In this document: positions 27,896 through 40,800 of the stretch, in pieces | Position numbering within the stretch: position 1 is the first letter of the stretch | Layout: each line of letters opens with the position of its first letter | NCBI RefSeq assembly: GCF_004193775.1 | Contig: NC_041005.1 | Span: 1,490,501-1,554,500 of the forward strand | Length of the DNA stretch: 64,000 nucleotides | DNA from: Glycine soja | Lineage: Eukaryota; Streptophyta; Magnoliopsida; Fabales; Fabaceae | Direction of reading: 5' to 3' | Notes under the pieces: model-generated | What the model was told of the DNA's origin: nothing | The model's input: the letters and a program-made list of their open reading frames with translations, nothing else | The model's database searches: none | Made by a program: the position numbers and the translations under genes

Positions 27896-30557
27896 TTACA
27901 TTGACAATGGAAGAAGCATCCTTCGTCTCTTTTTCCTTGCAAGCCTTACTTGCTTTGTAATTTTCATGCATAAAAGCAATAGGATTGTGATGCAGACTAA
28001 AATAAAAGCAAGCCGGATGTGCTTGAAGTACAGAGAGACTACAGAAAAAACCAAGAAAGCTAAAATAACAAGTTCCCATATTACAAAAAGCACCACATCC
28101 ACCCTGCACCGCAATAAAGAGACATCATTATCACCAGATTATGTTATTCAAAAAGAATTGACAGACAGAAATAACAATTAACCCAACTAAATAGACTGCA
28201 ACTATTTTATATGCATTTCATGGCCTTAAGTCATTTGTTTCATAGTGTTCAATTGGTTCATAAATTTGGGGGAAAGGGCAAAAAAGAGACCAAAATTTAC
28301 TCATTTTCGTTGCACTTCCTACACTAGGGAGATTTGAAGTATACTACTTTTATTTTTCCTCTCTCCTCTTTTAATCAAAACCTATGAAGGGTCGATACTC
28401 AAAAAATGCAAAAAGTATGGTGTCCAACACATATCCAATATTGATGCACGTTCAATATCTATCCAAAATTATCCATTTACTTTCATTATTACTTTTTTTT
28501 TTTTTAAAATGCCTGATACACCTCTGATATTCCATGGATATGGCTCAGGACACAGTCATGTAACTACTGTAGTTTTTTTTTATTGTTAAAAGGCACCTGA
28601 TAATGTCCATTGTTAATACGGAGCAACTCTCTTCCCAATGAAAATCTTATTATTCTATGAAGCCAAAACTTCTTTTGTATAGGACTAATGATACTTTTTA
28701 ATTTTTATAATTTTGAGCCAATTTGTTTAAACTTAAAAAAAACAATTTTTAAAAAAGCATTTTTCATATAGTGCTTTTTTATGAAGTAGATAGGTTTTTC
28801 TACTTAAAAAAAAAAACAAAAAACAGCCTATTTTAAATAAAAACAGTTTAGACAAACATATCAGAAAATTATAAAATTGCTTATTTTATTTTAAAAATAA
28901 GCTCAAACAAACTGACCCTTTATGGCATTCAAACTTGGGCAGGGAATTGCATATTTTTGTGGCATGTTCATAGGAATAAAGAAATAAATATTCTGATATG
29001 GGTGGGGGAAAGATATGTAACTATGCTTACTTGTTATGACTACAAATTATATCTTTTTTGTAAACTGTAATCATCATTTATTGACTATTATATGTTTATA
29101 TATTAATGAGCAATTAGGGATGCAAACGTCTCTTTACAAATAATGTGTATTTACATTAAATATATATAAATTCTTGTTAGCATATCTTGACCATGTGTAT
29201 CTTGATTTTTAAGAAATTCCCTGTAACCTCATATCCATATCGTATTGTGTATCAGGACTTCCTAGACCAGAACAAATAAGAGAAATTTATTTTCCCCTTT
29301 GATCCTCTCCCCACTACATTAAAAATCCCTACATACCAGTAATTGTAAAGGTGAAACATTAATTTGTGCTTATGATTAGTGTAGCCATTTCAAGTTCAAC
29401 AAAAATGTACTGATTGCTGGTCATATAAGATTCCAAAGGCTTGGCAAAACAATGATATAATAATTAATAAGTAAATACATGTGCCATCTGGAAGAAAAAA
29501 TGGTTTATCAGTATGAACTATGAAGTTGGAAATCTTTTAGAGAAGCCCCTAAATATTAAACAAGTAGAACCTTTTTTAAAAGCAGCAAAATATCTGAGAT
29601 CAAAAGTGTATGAGAAGAGGAGATTCAGATTGAATAGTCATCACTTCTGATTAGTTTAACTAATAAAGGTATACCTGTCATCCTAACCAATTGTGTTAAA
29701 ACTTGGAACTTAACCATAGAGCCTAGACAACTACGCCAGTATATATACAGTGACAAGATCAATTTTGATAACATACCAATCTTCTCCTACTCCTACACAT
29801 CAAAACCCCCCAAAGTAACTAATAACTCTGCACTTATTTTGCTTTTGTAACCAATGAATCTGATAACTACTTGAAGCCACTTTTCACCAAGCCAAATTTC
29901 AATATTATGCCCAACAAGATATAAGTCCTCCTTTTAAGACTAGCAAATCATATGAATCAAAACCTTGTTTTTCTGTTTGTATTCGTTAACTATCCTTTAT
30001 CCTGGTTAGGAAAACCTACCTTATTTTGAATAACGAGATTAGGCAGATACCCAAAAATCAAGGAGTCAAACACAAATGGTATGTATGTGGAAGAACAAAA
30101 GGTGTGCGTGTGTGTGCTGGGGAACAAATTGAATACTAATCTAGACAACCACGCCCAATCGAATCACCATGTACGTGCCTACCAATTTATTTATTATAAG
30201 ACTATTTTCCTAATCGAATCATGTTAACAAGTAACAACAATTTCCATCTTAATTTAAAAAACAAAAACAAAAAATTGTAACGGGAAATAAGCCAAATCCT
30301 GTGGGGAAAAAAACATTGGAAGTAAGAAAATAAAAAAACTCAAAATTAGCCGAGCGAAATTTGTGATCTTTCAATCCCATGTGTACAATAATTGTGAGGC
30401 AAACAATAAACATGGCAAATAAAGGGGGGGGTAGCGCATACCTGGAAGTGGTGATGTTTGAAGAAGTGGAGGAGAAGAACGAGACAGAGGCCCAGTCATG
30501 CTTGGATCGAATCTGATACTCTCGCAGCTGTTCAACCAGATTCGATCGTGTTATCAT
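27896..30557 (-). CDS. Small two-helix plant membrane protein, 107 aa
   Basis: Two exons on the minus strand, 30557-30442 and 28103-27896, join across a 2.3-kb GT-AG intron (gtatgc...gtgcag) inside an Arg codon. The product starts MITRSNLVEQLREYQIRSKH and has a Ser-rich stretch SVSFFSSTSSNITTS. Two close hydrophobic helices follow (VDVVLFVIWELVILAFLVFS and the LAFILVCITILLLLCM region), then a basic tail ending KKRRRMLLPLSM. I recognise this as a conserved plant family of uncharacterised transmembrane proteins, in which the N-terminal RSNLVEQLREYQIRS and C-terminal LLPLSM are strongly kept. Topology and function are unknown. The ATG at 30557 is chosen because the upstream in-frame codon at 30572 is GTG. 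No lesion is seen. A MITE-like element sits in the intron. Confidence 0.82.
28715..28919. mobile_element. MITE-like element in intron of small membrane protein gene
   Basis: The left terminus gagccaatttgtttaaactt and the reverse complement of the right terminus (gggtcagtttgtttgagctt) agree at most positions. The 205-bp interior is AT-rich with aataagc words. The gtcagtttgtttgagctta terminus is one I recall as recurrent in legume MITEs. Confidence 0.5.
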
Positions 30558-31139
30558 GGTAGCCCCCCTCACTCGCTGTCTCTAATTCTTTCTCTATCTA
30601 AAACGAAAACCAGAAAATGAATTTGATTGTAGTTAGAGCGAACTGACCATGCATCCCATTTGTTTTAGTCTCAGGCTTTCTGCTTTCAAACGGGCCGGCC
30701 TAGGCTCAATCTACATTAGGTTCCACTATTTTCTCTAAGTACACCTCATATCCCTTTCCTACCTCTTAATTACCCATCATACCCTCTTTTCCTTAAAGGA
30801 GAACACCCCCTTGGAACCCCTTTTCCTTTCCAGAGATGTCCATACTAACATATACCTATTATGAAAATATATTTCTAGAACTATGAATTAGTTATGGAAA
30901 TATATTTTCTAGAATATATATATATATGAGCCTTAAATTTTGTTGGGTTGTAATTTGTTTCAAGGGTATTGTTAATGGCATCCTCTTTATTGCCAAGTAT
31001 ACACCCTGCTTTAGTTTTTTTATAACAAAAATACTCCTCACAAAAGGAAGCATGTTTGTTTGTTTGTATTATGGGTGTGTTAAAGAAATGTGTTTCCATT
31101 TTGTATCAATTTTGAATGCAAAAATAGAAAATTGATTTC

Positions 31140-31941
31140 ATTTCCAAGTATAATTTTTTTAGTTAACTATTGATGGTCTAATTATTAGAGTTGGTTTATA
31201 CAAGTTTGTCATGATCTAGTTGATGGATCTTGGTTGATGGGAAAGAGACCATGGATTAGTCTTTGGAGTTGGTTGATATCTCTAGTTGACGCAAGGAAAT
31301 CATGGTCTTTGTCATTAGATTTGACCAATGCCACATATAATTAGGGGTAGATATATGGATTAACTCTTTAAGCCTATGAATTAAGAGGACAACATGCTTC
31401 TTTTTTTGAAAGTTGATATAATTATATTGAGTTTTTGAGTCTGACATGTTAAAAAAACATATAAATTTAATAGACTATTCATTTAACTCACCTAAGTTAA
31501 ATATACAAATATTATTAATTTGTTAAGTTAAGATTTTCATCTTTAATTTATATTATTATTTTGTTATGTTTAAAATATTAATATATTTTAGTGTAATAGA
31601 TTTTAAGTAAGAAGTTAAATTTTTTGAAAATTAAAATGATATTAAGTATTTACTCTGGTTAGTATTATTTTACTAAAAAAATATTATAATCACATGTATA
31701 GTTATAGAATATTTTTCTATTATTTCATCACAATTTTTTTTATTAAATTGCAAAATTTAATATTTTAATTTTTTTTAACGAGATAAAAAGAAAAAAAGAG
31801 CAACAAGAAAGTAACGCGGAGGATTACACAGGTGAATCCGTCGACATTCATTGCAATTTGTGATCAGCGAGGAAAGAAAGCAGGGAGGTTCTGTTGTAGG
31901 TGGGTGAGTAATAGTATCGGTCGTGTTGTGGATAGATCGGC
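31140..31941. other. Intergenic region upstream of 109-aa gene
   Basis: AT-rich sequence that includes the promoter and leader of the gene at 31942. No conserved coding sequence is seen. Confidence 0.5.
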
Positions 31942-32271
31942 ATGGCTTCTTCTTCAGCTTCTCCTCGACCGAGCGCCGCCGCGGAACATTCGAGGAAGAT
32001 ATTAGGGTTTATGGCGCACGCGAAGCAACGGAAGGACAGCTTCATCCAATTCTTCGCCATGACGGGTATCCTTCTATTGAGCATGCGATCTTTGAGTCAG
32101 AAGTACAAAATCCATGGCCTCCAAGAAGACATCCACGCCCTCAGGGTCGACCACGGTTCTCTCACCGACCGCATCAACAACATCAAGAACGACCTCCTTC
32201 GAGAAGCTTCTCAAGATTCCACCGGCCTCTTCGCTTCTCGCCTTCGCCACCTCTTTGCAGAACAACACTGA
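31942..32271 (+). CDS. 109-aa membrane-anchored coiled-coil protein, unknown function
   Basis: A single uninterrupted frame from ATG 31942 to TGA 32269-32271. The GC content is clearly higher than in the flanks, as expected for real coding DNA. The N-terminus is Ser/Ala/Pro-rich (MASSSASPRPSAAAEHSRKI). A moderately hydrophobic segment follows (FIQFFAMTGILLLSMRSL, about residues 34-51), then a charged heptad-like helix (KYKIHGLQEDIHALRVDHGS continuing to IKNDLLREA). It looks like a small single-pass membrane protein with a coiled coil. I recall similar uncharacterised plant proteins but cannot name a function or organelle. A GT-rich donor-like site just after the stop (gtgagtttt at 32288) may start a 3' UTR intron. 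Confidence 0.7.
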   Translation: MASSSASPRPSAAAEHSRKILGFMAHAKQRKDSFIQFFAMTGILLLSMRSLSQKYKIHGLQEDIHALRVDHGSLTDRINNIKNDLLREASQDSTGLFASRLRHLFAEQH

Positions 32272-32812
32272 TCCCTTTCCCCTCCCTGTGAGTTTTTTTT
32301 TTTCCATCTCTCCGAAGAAACAATTAAATTGACTCGTGAATAATAATAGTCTTTGAAAGTGTTTTGTTGCTCTCTAGGAAAATTGGTTCTTGTTGAGGAT
32401 ATGTCTAATGTTTGCACTTAAAAGATTCGTATTAAATGTAATGTCCTGTGAGGATGAATTGAAGGGATACAATTAGAAGGGTCTTCATATATTTCTAACA
32501 GCTTCAAGGACATAAATTACATTTGGAAATTTGAATCTTCTTAGAAGCTAACCTCAATGTCGAAATTGTTCATTTTGTGTTTGTATTTGAAGTCACTTTG
32601 CTGGAGTAATTTCCCTAAAAATTCTGATGCCAAACCATTGTTCCTTCCAGCACACCTCAACTGCAATAAATTTCTTTGTTGTGCTGTTTTACAATTATCA
32701 ATGGTTCCCCATGTGGTTTTGGAGGTAAACTTTAGTGGTTGCATAATTTATTAAGCATATAACTTAAGTTTGAATCCACACTCTTCCACATTTGCGACCA
32801 ATTTACTGAGTG

Positions 32813-32881
<69 letters not shown>

Positions 32882-35800
32882 TTGAATTTCTTCAATGCTT
32901 GCAATGTCTCCATCTCTCTATGTCTCCATTTCTTTTATCTTAGCTTTTCGTTCTGCAACTCCCTTGCACAGTGGTTGATTAAATATCCACGCTTTGATTT
33001 GGCCTGATTTCCCTTTGAACAATGGTTTATTTAACTACCTTGGTAATCCGTGTATACTTAACCACCGATTTCACTCTTTCATTTGCTGTGTATGGACTGG
33101 CTTCTGAGTTAGTTGTAACTCATTACACAACTTATTTTAAATTTTGACCTAAAAGACCAATGTTAAGGTTCTTCATATAGTAAGATGATTGCTTCATAGG
33201 TTGTGAACTCATTATCACGATTCTTGTTACCACAATTTCATGGACTATTAGGTATATGGTTAAAATATATTTTATAATGAGGTGAGCAACCCTCTTCTCT
33301 CTATTAGGCTAATCCATTCTCAATTCTAATATGATTTGACGGAAAAAAATATAACAATTACTTTTGACTATGGAACGTCATAGAAACAGAAAAGTTCACA
33401 AGCTTAGTCAGAAAGAGTCATTTCATACAGATCCTCCTTTTAAGTAAGTTCCCTGTCTGCAGCTACAGCCTTTCTGCCTCAGTTTCTGTGTAACTGGTAA
33501 TCCCAAATGCCTTTTTTTTATTCTCTTTCTGTAAGGTTGATACAATGGACTTGTATATTGGTCTATGTAGTGGATGATCATATATGTTTGTTTGTTTTTG
33601 TTAGATGAGTTTAGCTGAAAGGTTTAAAGGTTTCCATCCTTTTTCTCTTTAAGTTTTCTCGTTGATCAACCTGCAGATAATGTCTGTTCTTTTATTTTTG
33701 TTCTAGTAAACCCTTCCTTAAATATGACACCTTTTTTTCTTTATGATTACTTTGGAGATCATGAAATAGGGGAAACAATGTTTGTGGATAATGTTTTCAG
33801 GCGAATGAATTTTCTATTTTGACTGCAAAATTTAGACAAGTTTGAGAGGCACTTTAACTTACACCAAAATGATTATGGGAGATTGTGGTTTTTCAGGTTA
33901 AATTGGAGAGATGGAACCACAACAAGAAATGGAGTGGAATGAAGCCCAAAAGATTCCAATAAGCGTGGACCTTATAGTCATGACTTTATTAGTTTATTCT
34001 AAGAATGTAGACGAATATGGGTCAGCCTGCAAACTTGGTCGACCCAACCTAACTTGAAAGGGATTTTATGTTTTGAAAGTGGCATGGTTACCGTTGGTTC
34101 CTACAAAATTTGTCATTGGCTCTTAACACCACATGAAATTATCCTTCTATCTCTAATTTAAAAATTTCCCATCCTTCCATCTCCTTTGTTTCCCCCCCTT
34201 CAACGTCCCTCTGCAACGCTAATTTTATTTTGCATTATTTTGTTAAACAGAATTCTGTTGTAGATAATGCTGTAGTAAAATTATGATTCTGGTGTTTTTT
34301 TTGAAATAAAACTCAGTAACGAAATCATGGTTTCGTTAATTATTTTTTTGGGGTTTTGAATGTCAATTGTGATTTTATTATGTATCCTAGTGTAAATGAC
34401 ACAATTTCATGTTTTAGTAATATGGTGAATATGGATAATATGCCTAACAGAAAGTAATGTTTAGTTAACGCGTATCATAAAAAATCGTGTTCAGTCAATT
34501 ATTGCAGTTCTCAGTCAATAAAGAACACTGTATGTATTTTTAATTTTTTTCCATTTTTTTTGTAAAAAAAATAGTAAAATGGACTCACAATTCAATTGTT
34601 GTTTTTTACGCCCCTTAGCTCAAAGAATCACGATTCTTTTGTGTTAATGCGGGTGTCACGATTCTATTATATTAATAACAGTGTGAAAATTGTTGTAAAA
34701 CAAAACCATGATTTTATTATGCATGACTAGAACCATAATTTCGTAGGAAAGACAATTTCAAAATAAATAAAAAAGGATCAATTTCTTGATAGAGATCAAT
34801 AGCAACTCCTCAGTGGCATCAATGTAACTCAGTTTTCAAGTAGGAGAACTTTTGAACCAACTAAGTCAATTCATGTTGTTTTTTTCTAATTTTTAAAATG
34901 ATATTATTGATATTTTTATGAAAGCAGCTAATTAGTGATTAGTAACGAGAAGAAATAAACCTTTGACAATAATCACCAGTACTGATAAAAATATTATAAA
35001 GAAAAATTAACATAAAGCCAACAAAGTTCAAGATTGGTCACCAACCAAACCACACTGTCTTAAAATTAAATAAGGAGTATAAAAAAATTCTAAGTAACTT
35101 AATCAGTCAAAAGTATGCCCGCCTAATTGAGATATTGTAATAATGATTCATGTTATTGATAGTTAGACTTATAAATTACAACATCATAACAATACGTTTA
35201 ATTTTTTGTTATATTTTTTTTCCGTCAAATCATATAACGAAAAGACGCCATGATAACACTTCTATTTTTTTTGTTACATTTTCCCCCATCATATCATATA
35301 ACCAAACATATCATTAATTTATCTTCTCTTCTTGTCTTATCTCTCTCAAAAGATGTAGACACATGAGAGGTGTATAAGCATATTTTTCGAAAATTTATTG
35401 GCTTTAGAAATAAGGGTAGACTTGTTTGTATTTTTGGAGCAACAGACATCCAGAGATAAAGAATAAAAAAAATAAAAATCACAAGCACCCTTGGTGCCTG
35501 GTGGGAATAAAGAGATATTAGATTCTTTAACTCCAACTTCAATTTATTAGTTAACCGATTATCTGAGTAAACTTCAGCTACCAGATCATGAATCTCTCTC
35601 TCTTTCATTTTGGTTGAGGGACTTCTGCTGCCATGTGGGGTGGTGACAAATATGGTGGATTGTTTGTACGTGTAATGAGAGACCTGACAAATGTAAGAGC
35701 GGCAGGAAAGATGACACATTTGCATTTGTCAAATGACCAGTTTGCTTTGTTTCATTAACTGGGCAAAAAGTCAAAAAAGTACATAATAAAGCTACATTTT

Positions 35801-37879
35801 TTTATCATTGTACCAGCACCAACCAAATTTAAACAGTAGTAGTATTTTTTTTTTGTAAAATATATTTAATTTATAAAATATTACTCCCTTTTCCATCGTC
35901 AAAAAAAAAATAGTGAAAATTTTAGATCTCGTAGATAATTACTATCACAGTTCACAAGGACCAAATTTTAACAGGCAAGCTCATAATATACATTGATAAA
36001 GGAACCTACCCAGTCCTCCTTCAAATCGAAGCAACTCCAACCATGTTTTAATACAAAAAAATAAATGGATGGGAATCATTAGATTTACACAATTATAACT
36101 TTGTTGTTCCTTATTTTTTCTTTTCTTTGCTTCCTATTCGAAGCCTATTAAAAAGTGCAGATGGTTTACATTCTGACAACATATTATTATCAATATGTGA
36201 GAGGGAGATTAAGAGCGTGTACTTGAATTGGTCCCAATTGTTTCAATTGAAGAGAGAAAGTCGAGTTCTTGTGTGAGAGTAAACTATCCACTTTTTTGGA
36301 GAATGTTGTATGTGTATGTAAAATTGTTTGATGAGGAGACAAATTTCTATCTCACTAATAAATAGTAGGTAGGAGTTTCACTACTGGTTATAATGAATGA
36401 TCCTGCCCATTATGGGCTCACTCTTAAACAAAGTCCAATACAGTATATATCAACAGTGTGGTATTTTAATAATAATAATTGACTATAATTAAATGTTGAT
36501 AATTAAATAATATTTTCTAATAATTAATTAATATTATTCCACAAAATAAAATAATTAAATAATGCCTCATAGTTGAAATCCAAATAGAAAGAATTAAACA
36601 ACTCACCTAATTGGGATACATTATACAAAATAAGAAAGACTATCAAACCAATAAGAGAGATCAAATTCCAGTTGATTGAAGTATCTGCAAGAAAGCAGGG
36701 TATATAAAAATCATCACATCCTTCAACAATTGAAAGCATATCTATGCGTGTTTGAATAAAGAATTCACACAAAAATATTACAGAGGTAATTTCAAAAAAT
36801 GTTCTTTATCCAATTAATAGGATAATATAAAGATAATTGAGATAGTAAATTTGAACTATTTATTCATTCTAATAATAAGTGGTAAAATAACGAGATTTAA
36901 CTTTGTGTTTTGATCATATTGTAGGTATATAAGCCAGTATAAAAAATAAAACTTGTGTGTTTGTTGGTCAGAATTGCGTCTCTCAAAATCTCAAGACTAA
37001 TGACAACTAAATCCTAATGGATTGCTTTAAAAAAAATCCGAAGGACTTGTTTAGGGTTGTTTATTGATAAAGAAAATATTAAATAATTTTCTCTTGATTA
37101 TTATTAAGAAATAAGGAGAGATTAATCGTTTTTTTTTGTAAAGAATACTTGTTTAGTTTGAAAAAAAAACATCTATCGTTTTCAAAATACAAATGACAAT
37201 TTTTATTAACTTAAGAAATAGAAAAGTGTTTTAAACCAAACATAACTCAAAGTAGCAATCAAATTTTTTGTCATGTGATTGTCACTCATAATTAAGTTGT
37301 AAATTGATAGTAGAGTTTAAGAACATCCAAACAAAACAGCCAGTACCGGTGCTTCCACATGGGTCATTAATCTAACTAGGGCAGCAATTTAAAAGAGGAA
37401 ATTGCGTAGGACTGCTATTCCATTGGAACATCTCCAAGAAGAGGGCCCTTCGGTCTTCTTTGCGTCTGAACGCGTCATGTTTGTAATGCAAGAGTAAGCC
37501 CACAAACAAACACAAAGGACCCCATGCGGAAGACAAATTAAACTGCATAGTTCAAATATAAGTAAGCTAGTGTGAGGACCCCACGACCGACACTTGCATT
37601 TAATTTCTACCCTCTAGAAAAAACATTATTTTTCGTATCCTGCCAAATTCCCTTCAATTTTTCCCACTCTTTTATTGTAACTTTTTCAATTTTTCACGGC
37701 TATGTTACATACTCCTCTGTACCGCACTTAAATCTAAATGTGTGCCATCCCTAATCATTTCTGACCCCTCCCCCTCGTTCCCTTTAAAGTCTCTTTGTCC
37801 CTTAATAGAGTGAGCATTAAGTACACTATCGGGGAGAGAGCAAAGAGTGTTGTGTTGGTAATTAAGAAAGAGAGGAAAA
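32272..37879. other. 5.6-kb gene-poor interval
   Basis: Contains the 3' UTR of the 109-aa gene, an (AT)n microsatellite at 32816, long AT-rich stretches, and at its right end the SKS promoter, with a pyrimidine-rich stretch just before the start codon. Open frames at 35294-35725 (-) and 36524-36772 (-) show no recognisable family and are not called. Confidence 0.5.
32816..32879. repeat. (AT)32 microsatellite
   Basis: A 64-bp uninterrupted AT dinucleotide run downstream of the 109-aa gene. Confidence 0.98.
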
Positions 37880-40800
37880 ATGCCGCTCAAGTTGGCGGGA
37901 GGAGCCACTGTCGGTTCCCTTCTCCTATGTGTTGCTATTTCTCTCTTTCACATCGCTGGGGCCGAAGATCCCTACAGGTTCTTCAACTGGAATGTTACTT
38001 ATGGTGACATTTACCCTCTTGGTGTTCGCCAAACGGTATGTCTCTATCTCAATCTCAACCTTCTCCACTGGAATTACTTTTTTACACTTTTCTGTTTTGT
38101 TACTATGTATTGTGTTTTTTTTTTTTTTTATAAAAAAAAATACTATAATGGATTTGGATCATATGGTGAATAATTGTTCACAGCATGTCTTATTTAACAG
38201 GGAATATTGATCAACGGGCAATTCCCAGGTCCAGATATTCATTCTGTTACCAACGACAACCTCATCATCAATGTCTTCAACAGCTTGGATGAGCCCTTTC
38301 TTCTCTCTTGGTACTCTCTCTCCCTCCCTTTATTCACTTACTACTTACCATTTGCTCAAATATTTTCGATCTGTGGTTTTTGTTAACAATATTAAGCTTA
38401 AAGCATGCATCATAATGAGGTTGAGATCCAAGTTCCAAGCGTGTGATTAGAGTATTTTTAAAATATATAAAAAATGCTCTTTAGATTGATATTGTTGATC
38501 CACACTGAGTCGGTTGCACATTATTAATTGCTTTAGACACTTCTCTACTTTGGATGTTTGTTAAGTCACATGATTCGTCTCCGGCTGGAAAGTGGAAACA
38601 CTGAAATATGCTATGTGCTGGACCGAGGAATGTGTGGACGTTGTTCTAGATCTAGCTTGCTGCTCTTTCATATATTATAATTATTATCTGAATGTACACT
38701 AAAAAGGAAAGTATTTTCATGTTTAAAAAATGTTCTGAGCAAAAATAAAAAATATTTAAGAAATGTTAAAAATGAACATTATATTCTTTCTGAAGAAGGA
38801 CAAAGACACGTGATTGTGACCTTGTGGTGCAATGTTTGAGTGGGAGAGGAAAGTGTGGGAGGAGGGGACGTCGTAGGTTATCTTTTTAGTTTTAATATCT
38901 TTTTTTAATGTTTAATCATATTTATATGATATGATATACAATATAAATAAAATGCTTTTTATTTTCATTATAGTAAAAGCTTTAATATTTATTATAAACT
39001 AATTTTCTCATATTATTTTATCCATTAAACTAATATACTTTCTTGACTGTATTTTCACTCTATTTTTAGTTTTCTAATTCTTTCTCCTTTATTTCTCTCA
39101 CTCAATCGAAGAGGAATATAAGCCCTTATCATCACAAGCCTCGAAGTCATGACTCATGAGTCATGGCACACTTCTGATTTCTCTGGAAGGAACTAGTAAA
39201 AGGAGTAAAAGGAAGAGTTGGAGAATCTCTCTATAACTAACACACACACACAGATAGATATATATATATATAATTCGTTAAATACAAAATTATGAGTTAA
39301 ATACATTTTAAAAAATGTTAGAAAACGTGCATGTTAGGAGCATTTTTCAAAAATAAAAAGAGGAAAGTTTCTAGGATTATTTTTGTAACACTTCTTTTTG
39401 GTATTTTTTTTAGCACTATGATTATTGTTTGAATTACAAAAAAATGAGACTTATTAAATAATATTTGAGATTCATAACATTTTATAAATTTTAATAAATA
39501 TTAATTAATAATAAAGAGTATATTTAAAATAGGAGAAATGTTGTTTATACAATAATTTGTACAACTTATTGTATAGTAATTAGGATGGAAAAGAGAAAAA
39601 AAGCATGGGATGTAATATGAAAAAAATATAAATATAAAAAATATTACTAGTATTATATGAATTAATGAATTATTGTATAAATAATAAACAGTGTTTTAGA
39701 AAATGTATTAATGCGATGGCCCACTTACCTTTTCTCTTTCTCTTGGGCTGTCTGTCGTGGACTGGAATTTACGGTGACTTATCAACTAATCCACGTTTGT
39801 TTCCTAAAATCACGAGCGCTCGGTTCTATGTGATTGCCAATCAAGCACTAAGCATAGATAGGATAGAGTATCGTGTTTAGATTAAAAAAAAACACTTCTT
39901 AATGTTTGTTTAGATTTACAGAGAATTTTGTAATTTGTTTAAGAGGAAAGAAAATGAGTAGGGTGAAAAAAAAATGTTGAAATTTGAATTGGAGAGCATC
40001 TTCAAAATACAAATAAAAAAATAAAAGAGAAAGGAGGAGAAAATAAAGGGACAAATGTGATTAAACGGAAAAAATTAAAATAAAATTAGAGATCCTTTCC
40101 AGGGAAAAAAACATTGATTGAATCTTAATAAATTAGCATTATTTATTAGCCTGCGGAAATATTATTAGGATGAATCAGAAATTTAAATGATAGTCATTTT
40201 TACTGTCTGATGGATGGCTATTAGGATAAAGTATAGAATATCTGAATCCATCTGACTAAGTAAACAAATTTGGTATAAAATTACATAAATATGAATTTAA
40301 AGTATGAAACGAATTACTAATATGAAGCCCAAGAACTAAAATATGAATTTAATGATACAGGAATGGGATCCAGCAGAGAAGGAACTCATTCGAAGATGGT
40401 GTTTTTGGAACAACGTGCCCCATCCCACCAGGGAAGAATTTTACTTACATCCTTCAAGTCAAAGATCAAATTGGGAGTTTTTACTATTTCCCATCCCTTG
40501 CATTCCACAAAGCCGCTGGCGGTTTTGGAGGCATTAGGATTCTCAGCAGACCAAGAATTCCCGTCCCATTCCCTGATCCAGCTGGTGATTACACTGTCCT
40601 CATTGGAGATTGGTACAAGTCCAACCACACGGTAATTATCCCAACCTAAAAAAACCAAAAAATCCATCATCCTACCTACTTTTTCTTTCTCTCTATGTGC
40701 CAAGTCCCCACGTTACCGCTTTCTCTGTCTTTCTTTGAGTAAATGGCAAGGAAAATTTTCATTATCATTTATTATATGTGTCTTCTTTGAGTAACTGGCA

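Noticed and set aside
35294..35725. 143-codon minus-strand open frame
   Set aside because: Composition is like intergenic DNA and no family is recognised.
40386..40703. 105-codon minus-strand open frame
   Set aside because: Antisense shadow of SKS exon 3.
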